The notes under the pieces were generated by a model. That model was not told the origin of the DNA. It ran no database searches and saw only the letters and a list, made by a program, of their open reading frames with translations. A stretch of DNA of 64,000 nt from Flexicrinis sp001567485 (GTDB lineage: Bacteria; Chloroflexota; Anaerolineae; Aggregatilineales; Phototrophicaceae). A program made the position numbers and the translations under genes. Of this stretch, positions 35,171 through 43,539 are shown in pieces; positions within the stretch are counted from its first letter, which is position 1; every line of letters begins with the position of its first letter. The stretch lies in NCBI GenBank assembly GCA_030263635.1, contig SZPI01000054.1, positions 1 through 64,000 on the forward strand. The letters run 5' to 3'.

Positions 35171-35548
35171 ATGAGTGAGCCGCGCGTACAGCGGGTGCTT
35201 TCCAGCGACGATCAGGTCGCACCGAAGAAATACGAGTTTCGCATCGACTCCCGACGGTTGGTTGTGCAGGTCGAGCCTGACCTGATCGTAGGGCGGCGCA
35301 ACGACGAATCAGACGACGACGTCGATATCGACTTGAGCCGCTTCGGCGCGGGCGAGCAGGGGGTGAGCCGCAGGCACGTTCAGCTCTTAGTCGAGGCCGG
35401 AGACGTGTTCGTCACCGATCTCAAGACAACCAACGGCACGCGCCTGAACGGAAAGCCTTTGCGCTCCGGCCAGCCGTATCGGCTGCGAGACTCGGATGAG
35501 CTGGAACTTGGGCGTTTGCGCCTGACGGTGCGGTTCCTGTGGGCATGA
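35171..35548 (+). CDS. FHA domain protein
   Basis: Cytoplasmic 125-residue protein made up essentially of one forkhead-associated domain, which binds phosphothreonine. Conserved features: LIVGRRNDE (Gly-Arg), GVSRRHVQLLV (Ser-x-x-His) and DLKTTNGTRLNGK (Asn-Gly). Its binding partner is unknown and no Ser/Thr kinase gene is in the window. It begins a run of small genes (FHA, PspC, LiaF-like, MFS, FHA) all on the plus strand, with a related FHA gene at 38375. Confidence 0.88.
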   Translation: MSEPRVQRVLSSDDQVAPKKYEFRIDSRRLVVQVEPDLIVGRRNDESDDDVDIDLSRFGAGEQGVSRRHVQLLVEAGDVFVTDLKTTNGTRLNGKPLRSGQPYRLRDSDELELGRLRLTVRFLWA

Positions 35549-35591
35549 CCGGCGCGCGGATAGAGGTCGAAACGCGACGATAGGATCGAGT

Positions 35592-35951
35592 GTGTATCGC
35601 AGCTTCACGGATCGGCTACTAGGCGGGGTGTGCGGCGGGATCGCCGGCGCTTTTCGTGTTAATGGATGGATCGTGCGGGTGCTGTTCGCCGTCGGCGCGC
35701 TGCTGACATCCGGAGCGGTCGCGCTGTATTACGCTGCGCTGTGGCTGGCGATGCCGCAAGGATCGCTGGTGATCCGGCGTGGTGGTATCATGTCGACGCT
35801 CGCCGTCCTGCTGTTGGGCGTCATCATCGTCGGCGGATGGATCGCCGAGCGTTATCGTCTGCTGCCGATGCCGGCGGGGCAGAGCTTATACCTGCCGGTG
35901 GTCGTGGCCGTCTTTGGGTTGATCCTGATCTTCCGGCAGGTGAGGGCGTAA
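35592..35951 (+). CDS. PspC domain membrane protein
   Basis: Membrane protein of 119 residues starting at GTG 35592. The PspC domain is clear: YRSFTDRLLGGVCGGIAGAF, then VRVLFAVGALLTSGAVALYY and LWLAMP. Two further C-terminal helices follow. PspC proteins act in envelope-stress sensing. Its stop overlaps the start of the LiaF-like gene by one base (TAATG), so the two are translationally coupled and probably work together. Confidence 0.85.
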   Translation: MYRSFTDRLLGGVCGGIAGAFRVNGWIVRVLFAVGALLTSGAVALYYAALWLAMPQGSLVIRRGGIMSTLAVLLLGVIIVGGWIAERYRLLPMPAGQSLYLPVVVAVFGLILIFRQVRA

Positions 35952-36904
35952 TGCGCGATCAGCGAAACTTCCTCATCGGTTTGCTGGTGCTGGCTGTCGG
36001 CGCCGTTCTGATCGGGCAGGCGCTTGGCGTGCTGCCTGCCGGCCTCAACGATCTGCTGCTGCGCGCGCTTCCGGCGGTACTGATCGCGCTTGGGTTGGGC
36101 GCGGTGCTGCGCGGACGTGTCCCGTTCGCCAGCATCATCGCGCTTGCGCTTACCGCGTTCATCGTCGTCAATGTCGCGCTGGTCGCGTTTTCCGGCCGCG
36201 CGGCTCAACAGCGCACCGATCAGACTGTCGTCGTCTCTGAAGCCGTCGGCCCGAACGTGACGCTGGTCAGCCTTGAGATCGCGCTGCTGTCGTCGGATCT
36301 TGACTTGGTGGCTGATGCCAGCGGTCAGCGCACCGTGAGCGGACAGTTCGTCGGCAGCACCGAAAGCGCGGTCGATGTGACGTATGCGGATGATGGAACC
36401 GGGCGTGCGGTCTTGAGGATCACCGAGTCGCAGCCGAACCCCTTCCCCGATCTTGAGGATGTCGGACGTGGAAAGCTTGCGTTGACGCTGCCAACGGGCG
36501 TTGCGCTGGATGTCGCCGTCCATGTTCAACAGGGCGCCGCGACACTCAATCTCGACTTGCTCGATCTTGAACGCTTGAACCTCGACGTGGTGCGCGGCGA
36601 TGCCATTGTGAACCTACCGGACTATCAGCCGCGTTCACCTTCGGTCACTGCGGATCCGACCGCGCCGATGGGAACGCTGACCGCGGCCGATGGGGGGATC
36701 ACAGTGGCCGTGCCCAGCGGCGTTGGCGCGCGTTTCGAGTTGAACCGCGCCGGCAGTGGAATCGACCCGCAGTATGACGCGACACTGTATAATTATCTGG
36801 TCGGTGATGTGCTCGAATCACGCAACTTCGACCGGGCGGCGACCCAACTGCGTTATGTCGTCAGCGCGCGTGGAGCGATCCGCATTACCGAGATTGCCCG
36901 GTAA
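35951..36904 (+). CDS. LiaF-like membrane protein with adhesin-type beta domain
   Basis: Protein of 317 residues with four short N-terminal helices (FLIGLLVLAVGAVLIGQALG, LLRALPAVLIALGLGAVL) and an extracellular beta-rich domain rich in repeats of the LNLDLLDLERLNLDVVRGDA kind, as in LiaF/DUF4097 'toast-rack' proteins. LiaF controls a cell-wall stress two-component system in Firmicutes; coupling to PspC here supports an envelope-stress role. No LiaRS gene is adjacent; the nearest two-component pair is at 53049-55180. Confidence 0.8.
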   Translation: MRDQRNFLIGLLVLAVGAVLIGQALGVLPAGLNDLLLRALPAVLIALGLGAVLRGRVPFASIIALALTAFIVVNVALVAFSGRAAQQRTDQTVVVSEAVGPNVTLVSLEIALLSSDLDLVADASGQRTVSGQFVGSTESAVDVTYADDGTGRAVLRITESQPNPFPDLEDVGRGKLALTLPTGVALDVAVHVQQGAATLNLDLLDLERLNLDVVRGDAIVNLPDYQPRSPSVTADPTAPMGTLTAADGGITVAVPSGVGARFELNRAGSGIDPQYDATLYNYLVGDVLESRNFDRAATQLRYVVSARGAIRITEIAR

Positions 36905-36932
36905 CACCCTGTTCATGCTGTGAGAACAACTG

Positions 36933-38360
36933 ATGCCTGAATCGCAGGCTGGCATTCATGGGATGCGTGCGTTTCTCGTGATCTGGGCCGGTCAAGTCGT
37001 GTCGCTTTTCGGCACTGGCATGACCCGCTTCGCGGTCACGCTGTGGGTGTGGGAGAAGACGGGTGAAGCGACGGCGCTCGCGCTCGCCGGGTTCTTCGGC
37101 TTCGTGCCGGGGATCATCCTGAGTCCGATTGCGGGTGCACTGGTCGACCGCTGGAACCGCAAGCTGGCGATGATGGTCTCCGACCTTATGGCGGCATTGT
37201 CGACCTGCGCGCTCTTGTCGATCATCTTGCTGGCTGGGATCGGCAAATTGGAACTGTGGCACCTTTATGCCGCAGTTGCGGTCGCTAGTGCGGGAGAGGC
37301 GTTCCAGTTCCCGGCGTATTCGGCGGCGATCAGCACGATGATTAAGCCGACTCAATATGCGCGCGCATCCGGCTTACAGAGTATCGCCGAGACCGCCTCC
37401 GGCATCTTCTCGCCTGTGTTAGGCGGCGTGCTGTATGTTGCGATTGGACTGCAAGGTCTGCTGTTCATCGACATCGCGACATTCCTCATCGCCATCGGCG
37501 CGCTGCTTATCGTGCACATTCCGCAGCCCGCCCGCACCGAGGCTGGGGCCGAGAGCCGGTCGGGCGGGTTTCGGGCCGAGGTACTCTATGGCTTCAAGTA
37601 CATCAAAGATCGGCCGAGCCTGCTCGGGCTTCAGCTCATCTTTTTCGGGATCAACCTGACCGGCTCGTTTGTGTTCACGATCTTGCCGGCGCTCATCTTA
37701 GCGCGCACGGAGATGTCGCTCGTCCCGATTCACTCGTCGTCGCTTCCGGCAGTGGTAACGGTGGGGCTGAGCGATGGTGTTCTGCTGACGGGCGACAAAG
37801 TGCTGCTCGGCGCGATCTTTGCCGCCGGTAGTATCGGCGGGCTGATTGGCGGGCTGTTCTTGAGCGCGTGGGGCGGCCCGAAGAAGCGTGTCCACGGGGT
37901 GCTGATGGGCATGTTCGGAGGGAGCTTGTTCGGGACGATGGTGATCGGGCTTGGACAAGTGAGCATCATGTGGGCCTTCGGCGCGTTCTTCGAGTCGTTC
38001 TTTATCCCGATCCTCAACGGATCGAATCAAGCGATCTGGCAAGCTAAGGTGGCTCCCGACGTGCAAGGGCGGGTGTTCGCCGTGCGCCGGCTCATCGCGC
38101 AGATTTCAGTGCCGTTGGCGATGCTGTTGTCCGGGCCATCCGCCGATTTGATCTTCGGGCCAGCTATGCAGCCGGATGGCGCGCTTTCGGGCGTGTTTGG
38201 GTGGCTGGTCGGCACGGGGCCGGGCGCGGGGATTTCGCTGATGTTCGTCATCGCAGGTATACTCGGCATGATGATTGCGGCCGCCGGCTATCTCGTGCCT
38301 GCGATTCGAGATGCGGAGACCCTCTTGCCCGATCACGCGGTGGCGGCGGCGACCGATTAG
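36933..38360 (+). CDS. MFS transporter
   Basis: Major facilitator superfamily exporter of 475 residues, of the MFS_3/EntS-like group. Helix 1 is FLVIWAGQVVSLFGTGMTRF, and the loop 2-3 signature GIILSPIAGALVDRWNRKLA has the usual Asp-Arg. The loop ADLIFGPAMQPDGALSGVFG and an insert near 260-285 (THSSSLPAVVTVGLSDG-like) lie between helices. The substrate is unknown; relatives export siderophores or drugs. It is followed 14 bases later by an FHA gene. Confidence 0.9.
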   Translation: MPESQAGIHGMRAFLVIWAGQVVSLFGTGMTRFAVTLWVWEKTGEATALALAGFFGFVPGIILSPIAGALVDRWNRKLAMMVSDLMAALSTCALLSIILLAGIGKLELWHLYAAVAVASAGEAFQFPAYSAAISTMIKPTQYARASGLQSIAETASGIFSPVLGGVLYVAIGLQGLLFIDIATFLIAIGALLIVHIPQPARTEAGAESRSGGFRAEVLYGFKYIKDRPSLLGLQLIFFGINLTGSFVFTILPALILARTEMSLVPIHSSSLPAVVTVGLSDGVLLTGDKVLLGAIFAAGSIGGLIGGLFLSAWGGPKKRVHGVLMGMFGGSLFGTMVIGLGQVSIMWAFGAFFESFFIPILNGSNQAIWQAKVAPDVQGRVFAVRRLIAQISVPLAMLLSGPSADLIFGPAMQPDGALSGVFGWLVGTGPGAGISLMFVIAGILGMMIAAAGYLVPAIRDAETLLPDHAVAAATD

Positions 38361-38374
38361 ATGGGAGGCCCACG

Positions 38375-38716
38375 GTGGCGAACCCAGCGGCTTTGCGACT
38401 GCACGTTCGTGGTGAACCTGAGGCATTGGATGTCGTCGTCGATGAAACGCCGCTCGCTTTGGGGCGGCGTGACACGGACAGCGGCGTCGAACCCGGCATC
38501 GACTTCGGGCCGTATGGCGCGCGGCGTCACGGCGTGTCGCGTCATCACGCCGACCTGTTCAGCATCGACGGCGCGGTTTACGTCGAAGATCTCGGCAGCC
38601 GCAACGGCACGTTCGTGAACGGCGAGCGCATCGCCCCGTATGTCGAACATCGATTGTTTGATGGCGATTGGCTTCGCCTCGGAAAGTTGAACTTGCAGGT
38701 CAACTACGTCGACTGA
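38375..38716 (+). CDS. FHA domain protein
   Basis: Second single-domain FHA protein, 113 residues, GTG start at 38375 with GGGAGG ahead. Conserved elements are LALGRRDTD, HGVSRHHADLFSIDGAVYVE and DLGSRNGTFVNGERI. It differs from the first FHA protein and has a possible phospho-acceptor-poor N-terminus. It converges with a Roadblock gene whose stop lies 6 bases away. FHA and Roadblock domains both occur in small-GTPase signalling modules, but no GTPase gene is present here. Confidence 0.88.
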   Translation: MANPAALRLHVRGEPEALDVVVDETPLALGRRDTDSGVEPGIDFGPYGARRHGVSRHHADLFSIDGAVYVEDLGSRNGTFVNGERIAPYVEHRLFDGDWLRLGKLNLQVNYVD

Positions 38717-38722
38717 CGCGGG

Positions 38723-39127
38723 CTACGTGCCGAGGATCCCCGCGATGTCTTCGGCGGCGCGTTTGGCGGCATACAGGACGTAGGCCATGCGCGCGTTCTT
38801 CTCGGCCAGCACCGCCAGTGAGGCCCGCCCCGCCGGGTATACGACCATCACGCCTTCCTCGGCTTCCATCATCAGGCGTTCCAGATCACCTTGTGCGAGA
38901 CGGCCGAGCGTGCGTTCGGCGAGGCTGATGAGCGTGGCGGACATCGCCGCAACTTGTGGGCTGCTGGTTGGGTTTTCGTGCGGGTTGTCTTCGTCACCGG
39001 GTGGAAACGCGGCTACCAGCAGCCCGTCCTTGTTGACGATTACCGCCGCCTTCACGCCATCGACAATCGCGTAGAGTGTACGGAGTTTCTCCTCAAGGGC
39101 GTCGCTTCGGTACTGCTGTTTCCGCAT
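38723..39127 (-). CDS. Roadblock/LC7 domain protein
   Basis: Protein of 134 residues with one Roadblock/LC7 (MglB-like) domain: LRTLYAIVDGVKAAVIVNKD, LLVAAFPPGDED, AAMSATLISLAERTLGRLAQ and GVMVVYPAGRASLAVLAEKN. Such proteins dimerise and often act as activators of small Ras-like GTPases in polarity or motility. ATG 39127 has GAGG ahead and was preferred over the ATG at 39151, which has no ribosome site. No partner GTPase is seen in the window. Confidence 0.85.
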   Translation of the reverse strand: MRKQQYRSDALEEKLRTLYAIVDGVKAAVIVNKDGLLVAAFPPGDEDNPHENPTSSPQVAAMSATLISLAERTLGRLAQGDLERLMMEAEEGVMVVYPAGRASLAVLAEKNARMAYVLYAAKRAAEDIAGILGT

Positions 39128-39337
39128 AACGGCCTCGGTCCATGCAGCCATATGAGAGAGTCTGCTCAGAAGTGTACCACGTTACACGCGACACAAGCAC
39201 TTAACTCTGCATTCGTAGGCGCATTTTACTTTGGTGGCAGGCAGCGACAGCGTAGCGCCATGTGCCGAAGCACGGTGGCTAAGCGGCGAGCGCGCTCATC
39301 CGCGCAGCGGATATCCGTCGGCACACCGGGACAACTG

Positions 39338-40093
39338 CTACGTCCGCGATGTGCGAATTGCCCGCGCGTCCTCGTCGGCCAGTGTGCCGAGATTGTATCG
39401 GTCGGATTCGCTGAGCTGTGCCTTGTAAAGCAGATCGGGCCGGCTGTCCCATGTCCGACGAAGCTGCTGCCGGCGCCGCCACGCAGCAACTTCGGCGTGA
39501 TTCCCCTGTTGAAGCACGGTGGGAACGGAAAGCCCTTTGTACTCCGCCGGGCGTGTGTACTGCGGGCCTTCGAGCAATCCGTCGGCGTGGCTGTCACGCT
39601 CGTGTGCGCCGTCCGCCCCAAGCAGTCCCGGCACATGCCGCATTACCGCGTCGATCACGACCATCGCGGCAAGCTCTCCGCCGGTCAGCACATAGTCTCC
39701 GATGCTGATCTCGTCGGTGATGAACAGGTCGTGGGCGCGCTCGTCGATCCCTTCGTAGTGGCCGCAGAGTAAGACAAGCCGGTCGTGCTGGGCCAGTTCG
39801 CGCGCGACGTCATGGGAGAGAAGACGGCCCTGCGGTGACAGATAGATCACGGGCGGCGTGTCGTCGCCGATAACGGCGCGCACCGCGCGATCAAGGACAT
39901 CGACGCGCAGCACCATGCCGCCGCCGCCGCCGTAGGGCGTGTCGTCCACGGTGCGGTGGCGGTCGATCGACCCGTGCCGGATGTCGTGGGCCTCGAACGT
40001 CAGCAGGCCGCGGTCGCGGGCCTTCCACATCATGCTGCTGTTCATCGGCCCGTCGAACATCTCCGGAAACAGCGTCAAGACGTCGATGCGCAT
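39338..40093 (-). CDS. trmD: tRNA (guanine-N1)-methyltransferase TrmD
   Basis: SPOUT-class enzyme of 251 residues that methylates G37 of tRNAs with S-adenosylmethionine. It begins MRIDVLTLFPEMFDGPMNSS; the trefoil-knot SAM site is in LLCGHYEGIDERAHDLF and SIGDYVLTGGELAAMVVIDA, and the catalytic Asp is expected in the DSHADG region. The usual rimM/rplS context is absent; instead the ATG lies 2 bases after the stop of an ArsR-type regulator gene, so the two are co-transcribed and probably coupled. Confidence 0.97.
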   Translation of the reverse strand: MRIDVLTLFPEMFDGPMNSSMMWKARDRGLLTFEAHDIRHGSIDRHRTVDDTPYGGGGGMVLRVDVLDRAVRAVIGDDTPPVIYLSPQGRLLSHDVARELAQHDRLVLLCGHYEGIDERAHDLFITDEISIGDYVLTGGELAAMVVIDAVMRHVPGLLGADGAHERDSHADGLLEGPQYTRPAEYKGLSVPTVLQQGNHAEVAAWRRRQQLRRTWDSRPDLLYKAQLSESDRYNLGTLADEDARAIRTSRT

Positions 40094-40095
40094 GA

Positions 40096-41163
40096 CTATT
40101 TTCTGCCGAGTAAGATGCGCAGTGACGCGGATGTCTCCTGCACACGCTGGCCGTTCAAGCTGAAGCACTTGTTGAGGTCGCGCCGGCGCTCGTTCAGGTA
40201 GCCGGCCGCAACCAACTGGCGCAGATGACGTGACGCGGCCGACTGGCTGAGGTTGAGCATGTGCTGGAAATCCTGCGAGCACAACTCGGTGTGCTGCGTC
40301 AGCAGGGACAAGATGTGAAGCCGTGTGTCATCAGCCAGCGCCGCAAGTTGAGTGAGCAGATCACGCAAGCTAAGTTCCGTCGACACGTTGGCAATCCCTT
40401 CCGGTACACGCGCGCCAAAGACGAGATAGGTTCGGCCAGAACGATCCGGCCCCCAGTTCGAGACATACGGCCCGGTATGGAGAGACGGCACGAAGATCAT
40501 CTCGTTGATCTGTTCTTCGTCGTGCATGAAGTTCGTCATGTCTCGCCCGGTGACTGCCTGAATGGCCTCCAGCGGGGTGAGGTCGGTCAGGTCGAGCTGA
40601 TCGAACAGCGCGGCCGTCTCGTACAAGATAGATCGCGTGCGATTCCATTCGTCGGCGAAGTACAGATCCCACAGGCGCTGCAAATGGGTGGTGAGGAAAG
40701 CTCCGCACACCTCCGGAGTGTGCAGCAGATCGTAGGCGGCGCCGACATGCTCAGGCTCAAGCTCCTCGCCTTTGGCGATCATGTGCTCGGCGGTGTGCTT
40801 GATGAATGAATCGCGGCTCGCCATCAGGTCATCGACGCGGACGTCCATGTGCTCGGCGATCTCGCTAATGAACTGCGGAATGGCCTCGGTGAAGTCTAAA
40901 CGCCGCATACGCTCGATCAGATCGGGGAATTCCAGCGGATCGTCGCCGAGTGGAATCATCCCGGCGAGGATTCCCGCGATGTGGTTGTCACGGGCGAACT
41001 CAGGCGTGAAGCTGGCGGCGGTTTCAGTGATCCACTCGCTTAAACCGGAGCGCAGATCGGTGATGTTCAACAGCAGCATAGAGTTGATGAGCGAGCGTGC
41101 CGGATGTACGACGACGCGCACGGATATGGTTCGCGGGGCGAGGACAAAATCGGTGCGAAACAT
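40096..41163 (-). CDS. ArsR-type HTH regulator with large N-terminal domain
   Basis: Protein of 355 residues. The first about 270 residues form a helical domain of the DUF5937 type (FTPEFARDNHIAGILAGMIP, FTEAIPQFISEIAEHMDVRV). The C-terminus is an ArsR-like winged helix: LAALADDTRLHILSLLTQHT, then SQDFQHMLNLSQSAASRHLR and YLNERRRDLNKCFSLNGQRV. A promoter lies upstream with an inverted repeat between it and the start codon, suggesting autoregulation. The inducer is unknown. Translation is probably coupled to trmD. Confidence 0.85.
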   Translation of the reverse strand: MFRTDFVLAPRTISVRVVVHPARSLINSMLLLNITDLRSGLSEWITETAASFTPEFARDNHIAGILAGMIPLGDDPLEFPDLIERMRRLDFTEAIPQFISEIAEHMDVRVDDLMASRDSFIKHTAEHMIAKGEELEPEHVGAAYDLLHTPEVCGAFLTTHLQRLWDLYFADEWNRTRSILYETAALFDQLDLTDLTPLEAIQAVTGRDMTNFMHDEEQINEMIFVPSLHTGPYVSNWGPDRSGRTYLVFGARVPEGIANVSTELSLRDLLTQLAALADDTRLHILSLLTQHTELCSQDFQHMLNLSQSAASRHLRQLVAAGYLNERRRDLNKCFSLNGQRVQETSASLRILLGRK

Positions 41164-41179
41164 GGAAGCGGCCTCCGTG

Positions 41180-41197
41180 ATTCCGATTTTCCGGAAT
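41180..41197. promoter_or_regulatory. Inverted repeat in leader of ArsR-type gene
   Basis: ATTCCG N6 CGGAAT (41180-41185 and 41192-41197), between the promoter and the start codon of the ArsR-type gene. A good candidate operator for autorepression. Confidence 0.5.
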
Positions 41198-41216
41198 TGC
41201 GAATAAACGCATGAAT

Positions 41217-41245
41217 AGCATAACGCAGTTTGTGAAGTGGGTCAA
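41217..41245 (-). promoter_or_regulatory. Promoter of ArsR-type regulator and trmD
   Basis: On the minus strand TTGACC (41245-41240), a 17-base spacer and TATGCT (41222-41217): the same hexamers and spacing as the promoter at 6497. Confidence 0.6.
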
Positions 41246-41276
41246 ATCAGATAAAGCTCAGGGATGTTGGTGAACG

Positions 41277-41305
41277 AAAACCCCCGAACAGAACGTGATC
41301 GGGGG
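41277..41305 (-). terminator. Rho-independent terminator of asnS
   Basis: Stem CCCCCGA / TCGGGGG (41281-41287 and 41299-41305), followed on the minus strand by TTTT (41280-41277). Confidence 0.75.
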
Positions 41306-41361
41306 TCGAGACGAACAAGATGTTACGGCGCCGCGGCTGACAGGCGATGACACGGGTTTGC

Positions 41362-42699
41362 TTACGGATATTTGCGGTTCAACATGCGCGCGTACGGGAT
41401 GGTCTCGCGGACGTGCTGCAGCCCGCAAATCCAAGCGACTGTGCGCTCAAGGCCGAGGCCGAACCCCGCATGCGGCACGCTGCCGAAGCGGCGCAGGTCG
41501 AGATACCACGCGTAGGCGTCACGGCTGATGCCAATCGTTGATACACGCTGGTCGATCAACTCCGCGTCCCAAATGCGCTCGCTGCCTCCGGTGATTTCGC
41601 CGTAGCCCTCCGGCGCCAGCAGATCGACGCTGCGGCACACCTCAGGGCGTCCCTCGACAGGCTGCATATAGAACGCCTTGACGGCGCTCGGGTAGTGATA
41701 GACGAACACAGGCCGGTCGAACAGCCCGGTCAGCGCCGTTTCATGCGGGCTGCCGAAGTCTTCGCCCCATTCGATCTTGAGCAGTTCCTTTTGTTCGGGA
41801 TCGTCTGTTTGTTCGCGTAGAGTCTTGAGGCGCTCGATGGCGTCGTCATAGCTGATGCGCGGGAACGGCGACACGATGGACTCCAGCTTCGTCACGTCGC
41901 GCTCAAGCAGTTCCAGCTCAGGACGGTGAAGTTCAAGCACGCGCTGAACCACCGCCGTGATCATCTGCTCCTCGGTGTCCATCAGGTCTTCGAGGGAAAA
42001 GAACGCCATCTCTGGCTCAAGCATCCAAAACTCGATGAGGTGGCGGCGTGTTTTGGACTTCTCGGCGCGGAACGTCGGGCCGAAGCAGTACACCTTGCCG
42101 AACGCCATCATGTTCGCTTCGTTGTAAAGCTGACCGGTCTGGGCCAGATACGCCGGCTCGCCGAAATAATCGAGTTCAAAGAGCGTCGTCGTCTCTTCGC
42201 CCGCGGCTGGCGTGATAATCGGCGTGTCGACAAGCAGGTATCCGTTGCTGTCCAGCCAATTGCGAAGTGTCGCTACGATCGTGGCGCGAATGCGCAGGAT
42301 GGCCCACTGGCGCGAGGAGCGCAGCCACAAGTGACGGTTGTCCATCAAGAACTCCGTCCCGTGTTCCTTCGGCCCAATCGGGTAGTCCTGCGTGGCCTGC
42401 AAGACCTCGAAGGTCTTGATGTCCAGCTCGTATCCGCCGGGGATCCCTTTGGCGCGCTCGTCCTTGCGCACCGTGCCGGTCACGATCACCGAGGACTCCT
42501 GCGTCGCTTTGTCCGCGCGATCGAACTCGTGCTCGTCGAGGTTGGGCTTGAAGGCAACGCAGTTGAGAATGCCGGTGCCATCGCGCAGCAGCACAAACGC
42601 GAGCTTGCCTTTGCCGGTCTTGTTATAGACCCAGCCGCGCACTGTCACATCTTCACCGACGTGGTCGGCGATATCCCGAATCGCGATTACAGGCGCCAC
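41362..42699 (-). CDS. asnS: Asparaginyl-tRNA synthetase
   Basis: Class IIb aminoacyl-tRNA synthetase of 445 residues that charges tRNA-Asn. The N-terminal OB-fold anticodon-binding domain (VTVRGWVYNKTGKGKLAFVL) is followed by motif 2 (YCFGPTFRAEKSKTRRHLIE, EFWMLEPEMAF) and motif 3 (GFGLGLERTVAWICGLQHVR). The motif 2 text and the overall length fit AsnS rather than AspS or LysS. Monocistronic, with an extended -10 promoter and a clear terminator. Confidence 0.97.
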   Translation of the reverse strand: MAPVIAIRDIADHVGEDVTVRGWVYNKTGKGKLAFVLLRDGTGILNCVAFKPNLDEHEFDRADKATQESSVIVTGTVRKDERAKGIPGGYELDIKTFEVLQATQDYPIGPKEHGTEFLMDNRHLWLRSSRQWAILRIRATIVATLRNWLDSNGYLLVDTPIITPAAGEETTTLFELDYFGEPAYLAQTGQLYNEANMMAFGKVYCFGPTFRAEKSKTRRHLIEFWMLEPEMAFFSLEDLMDTEEQMITAVVQRVLELHRPELELLERDVTKLESIVSPFPRISYDDAIERLKTLREQTDDPEQKELLKIEWGEDFGSPHETALTGLFDRPVFVYHYPSAVKAFYMQPVEGRPEVCRSVDLLAPEGYGEITGGSERIWDAELIDQRVSTIGISRDAYAWYLDLRRFGSVPHAGFGLGLERTVAWICGLQHVRETIPYARMLNRKYP

Positions 42700-42740
42700 G
42701 GCCCGCTCCTTTGTCGTTACGCTGCCGCCAAAACGCCGGC

Positions 42741-42749
42741 ATTATAGCA
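42741..42749 (-). promoter_or_regulatory. Extended -10 promoter of asnS
   Basis: TGCTATAAT on the minus strand (42749-42741): a perfect extended -10 element, about 40 bases before the ATG. The -35 region does not match. Confidence 0.5.
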
Positions 42750-42786
42750 TGCACAGGTAGTGGACAGTCTTTGGGTTGACCCTACA

Positions 42787-42801
42787 TGTGCAAATCGCAC
42801 A
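42787..42801. promoter_or_regulatory. Inverted repeat TGTGC-N5-GCACA
   Basis: Perfect 5-bp inverted repeat reminiscent of Crp/Fnr-type half sites, in the gap between asnS and the small orphan gene. The target regulator is unknown. Confidence 0.3.
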
Positions 42802-42909
42802 AAAGTGAGGTAAGCTTATTTCGTGTCAAGTCATCAAGAATGTTTAACTGCGCCTTAACTCAATGAGGTGAAGATCAGAGGTTGTACCGTTTGGACGGAG
42901 GGTATCGAA

Positions 42910-43239
42910 ATGCTCGGACATAGCCCTGCCAATTTCCACGTCGAGTATATGGATGTTGCACAGCACTGGTCGCCCGACTCGGAACGCTATGGCGGCGGAG
43001 ACTGTTTAATCACGATGATGCTGAACGGCTGGGAACTTGACCGCACGGTACTGTTGGAATACAAGTGGTTTGGTGGAAATCGCTGTGTCCGCGTCTTTCA
43101 CTGCACGCTGACCCGTATGGGCGACTGTATGGTGATGCCGGTCGTCCACAACCCCTATGTCAGCCGGTTGATCCGCACGATGCAGCTCACCGTCGAACCG
43201 TTCGAGACGGGGAAATTGGGCCAAGCACAGGCGGTATAA
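42910..43239 (+). CDS. Hypothetical protein
   Basis: Unrecognised soluble protein of 109 residues, with no signal peptide or membrane helix. Its text alternates hydrophobic strands (CLITMMLNGWELDRTVLLEY, CVRVFHCTLTRMGDCMVMPV), suggesting a small beta fold, with four cysteines in the middle and an aromatic-rich N-terminus (NFHVEYMDVAQHW). ATG 42910 has a strong CGGAGGG ahead; the frame also opens at GTG 42868 without such a site. It is monocistronic, with a strong terminator at 43297-43338. No function is proposed. Confidence 0.75.
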   Translation: MLGHSPANFHVEYMDVAQHWSPDSERYGGGDCLITMMLNGWELDRTVLLEYKWFGGNRCVRVFHCTLTRMGDCMVMPVVHNPYVSRLIRTMQLTVEPFETGKLGQAQAV

Positions 43240-43296
43240 CGCGGTCGCGGCGTCATGCCGCTGATACCCCACATCCTCAGCACAGTAGATCAATCG

Positions 43297-43338
43297 GCGG
43301 CGTACCTGAGCATTCCTCATCGGGTGCGCTGCTTTTTT
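43297..43338 (+). terminator. Rho-independent terminator of orphan gene
   Basis: 10-bp stem with two G-U pairs: GCGGCGTACC (43297-43306) pairs with GGTGCGCTGC (43323-43332), followed by TTTTTT. Confidence 0.75.
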
Positions 43339-43539
43339 AACGCGTCACGCAGCCTTTGAGGATGTGCCGACGCGACTCATCCGGGTCAGGATGAGGTTTC
43401 GGCGGACGCCTGTGGGATGTTATGATCGTGTCAGACGTGAGGATCGACCGGGACGGCATTTCGCCCATCACCTCAGCTGTGACAGGCGGACGCTGACCGG
43501 CAGGGTGCTGTCCCGGCCTCCAGCGAATCGAGAGCGAAC
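43339..43539. other. Leader region of pfkA
   Basis: Remainder of the 300-base gap before pfkA. A TATGAT box at 43421-43426 may be the -10 of its promoter, leaving a leader of roughly 105 bases. No gene or recognisable riboswitch is seen. Confidence 0.3.
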
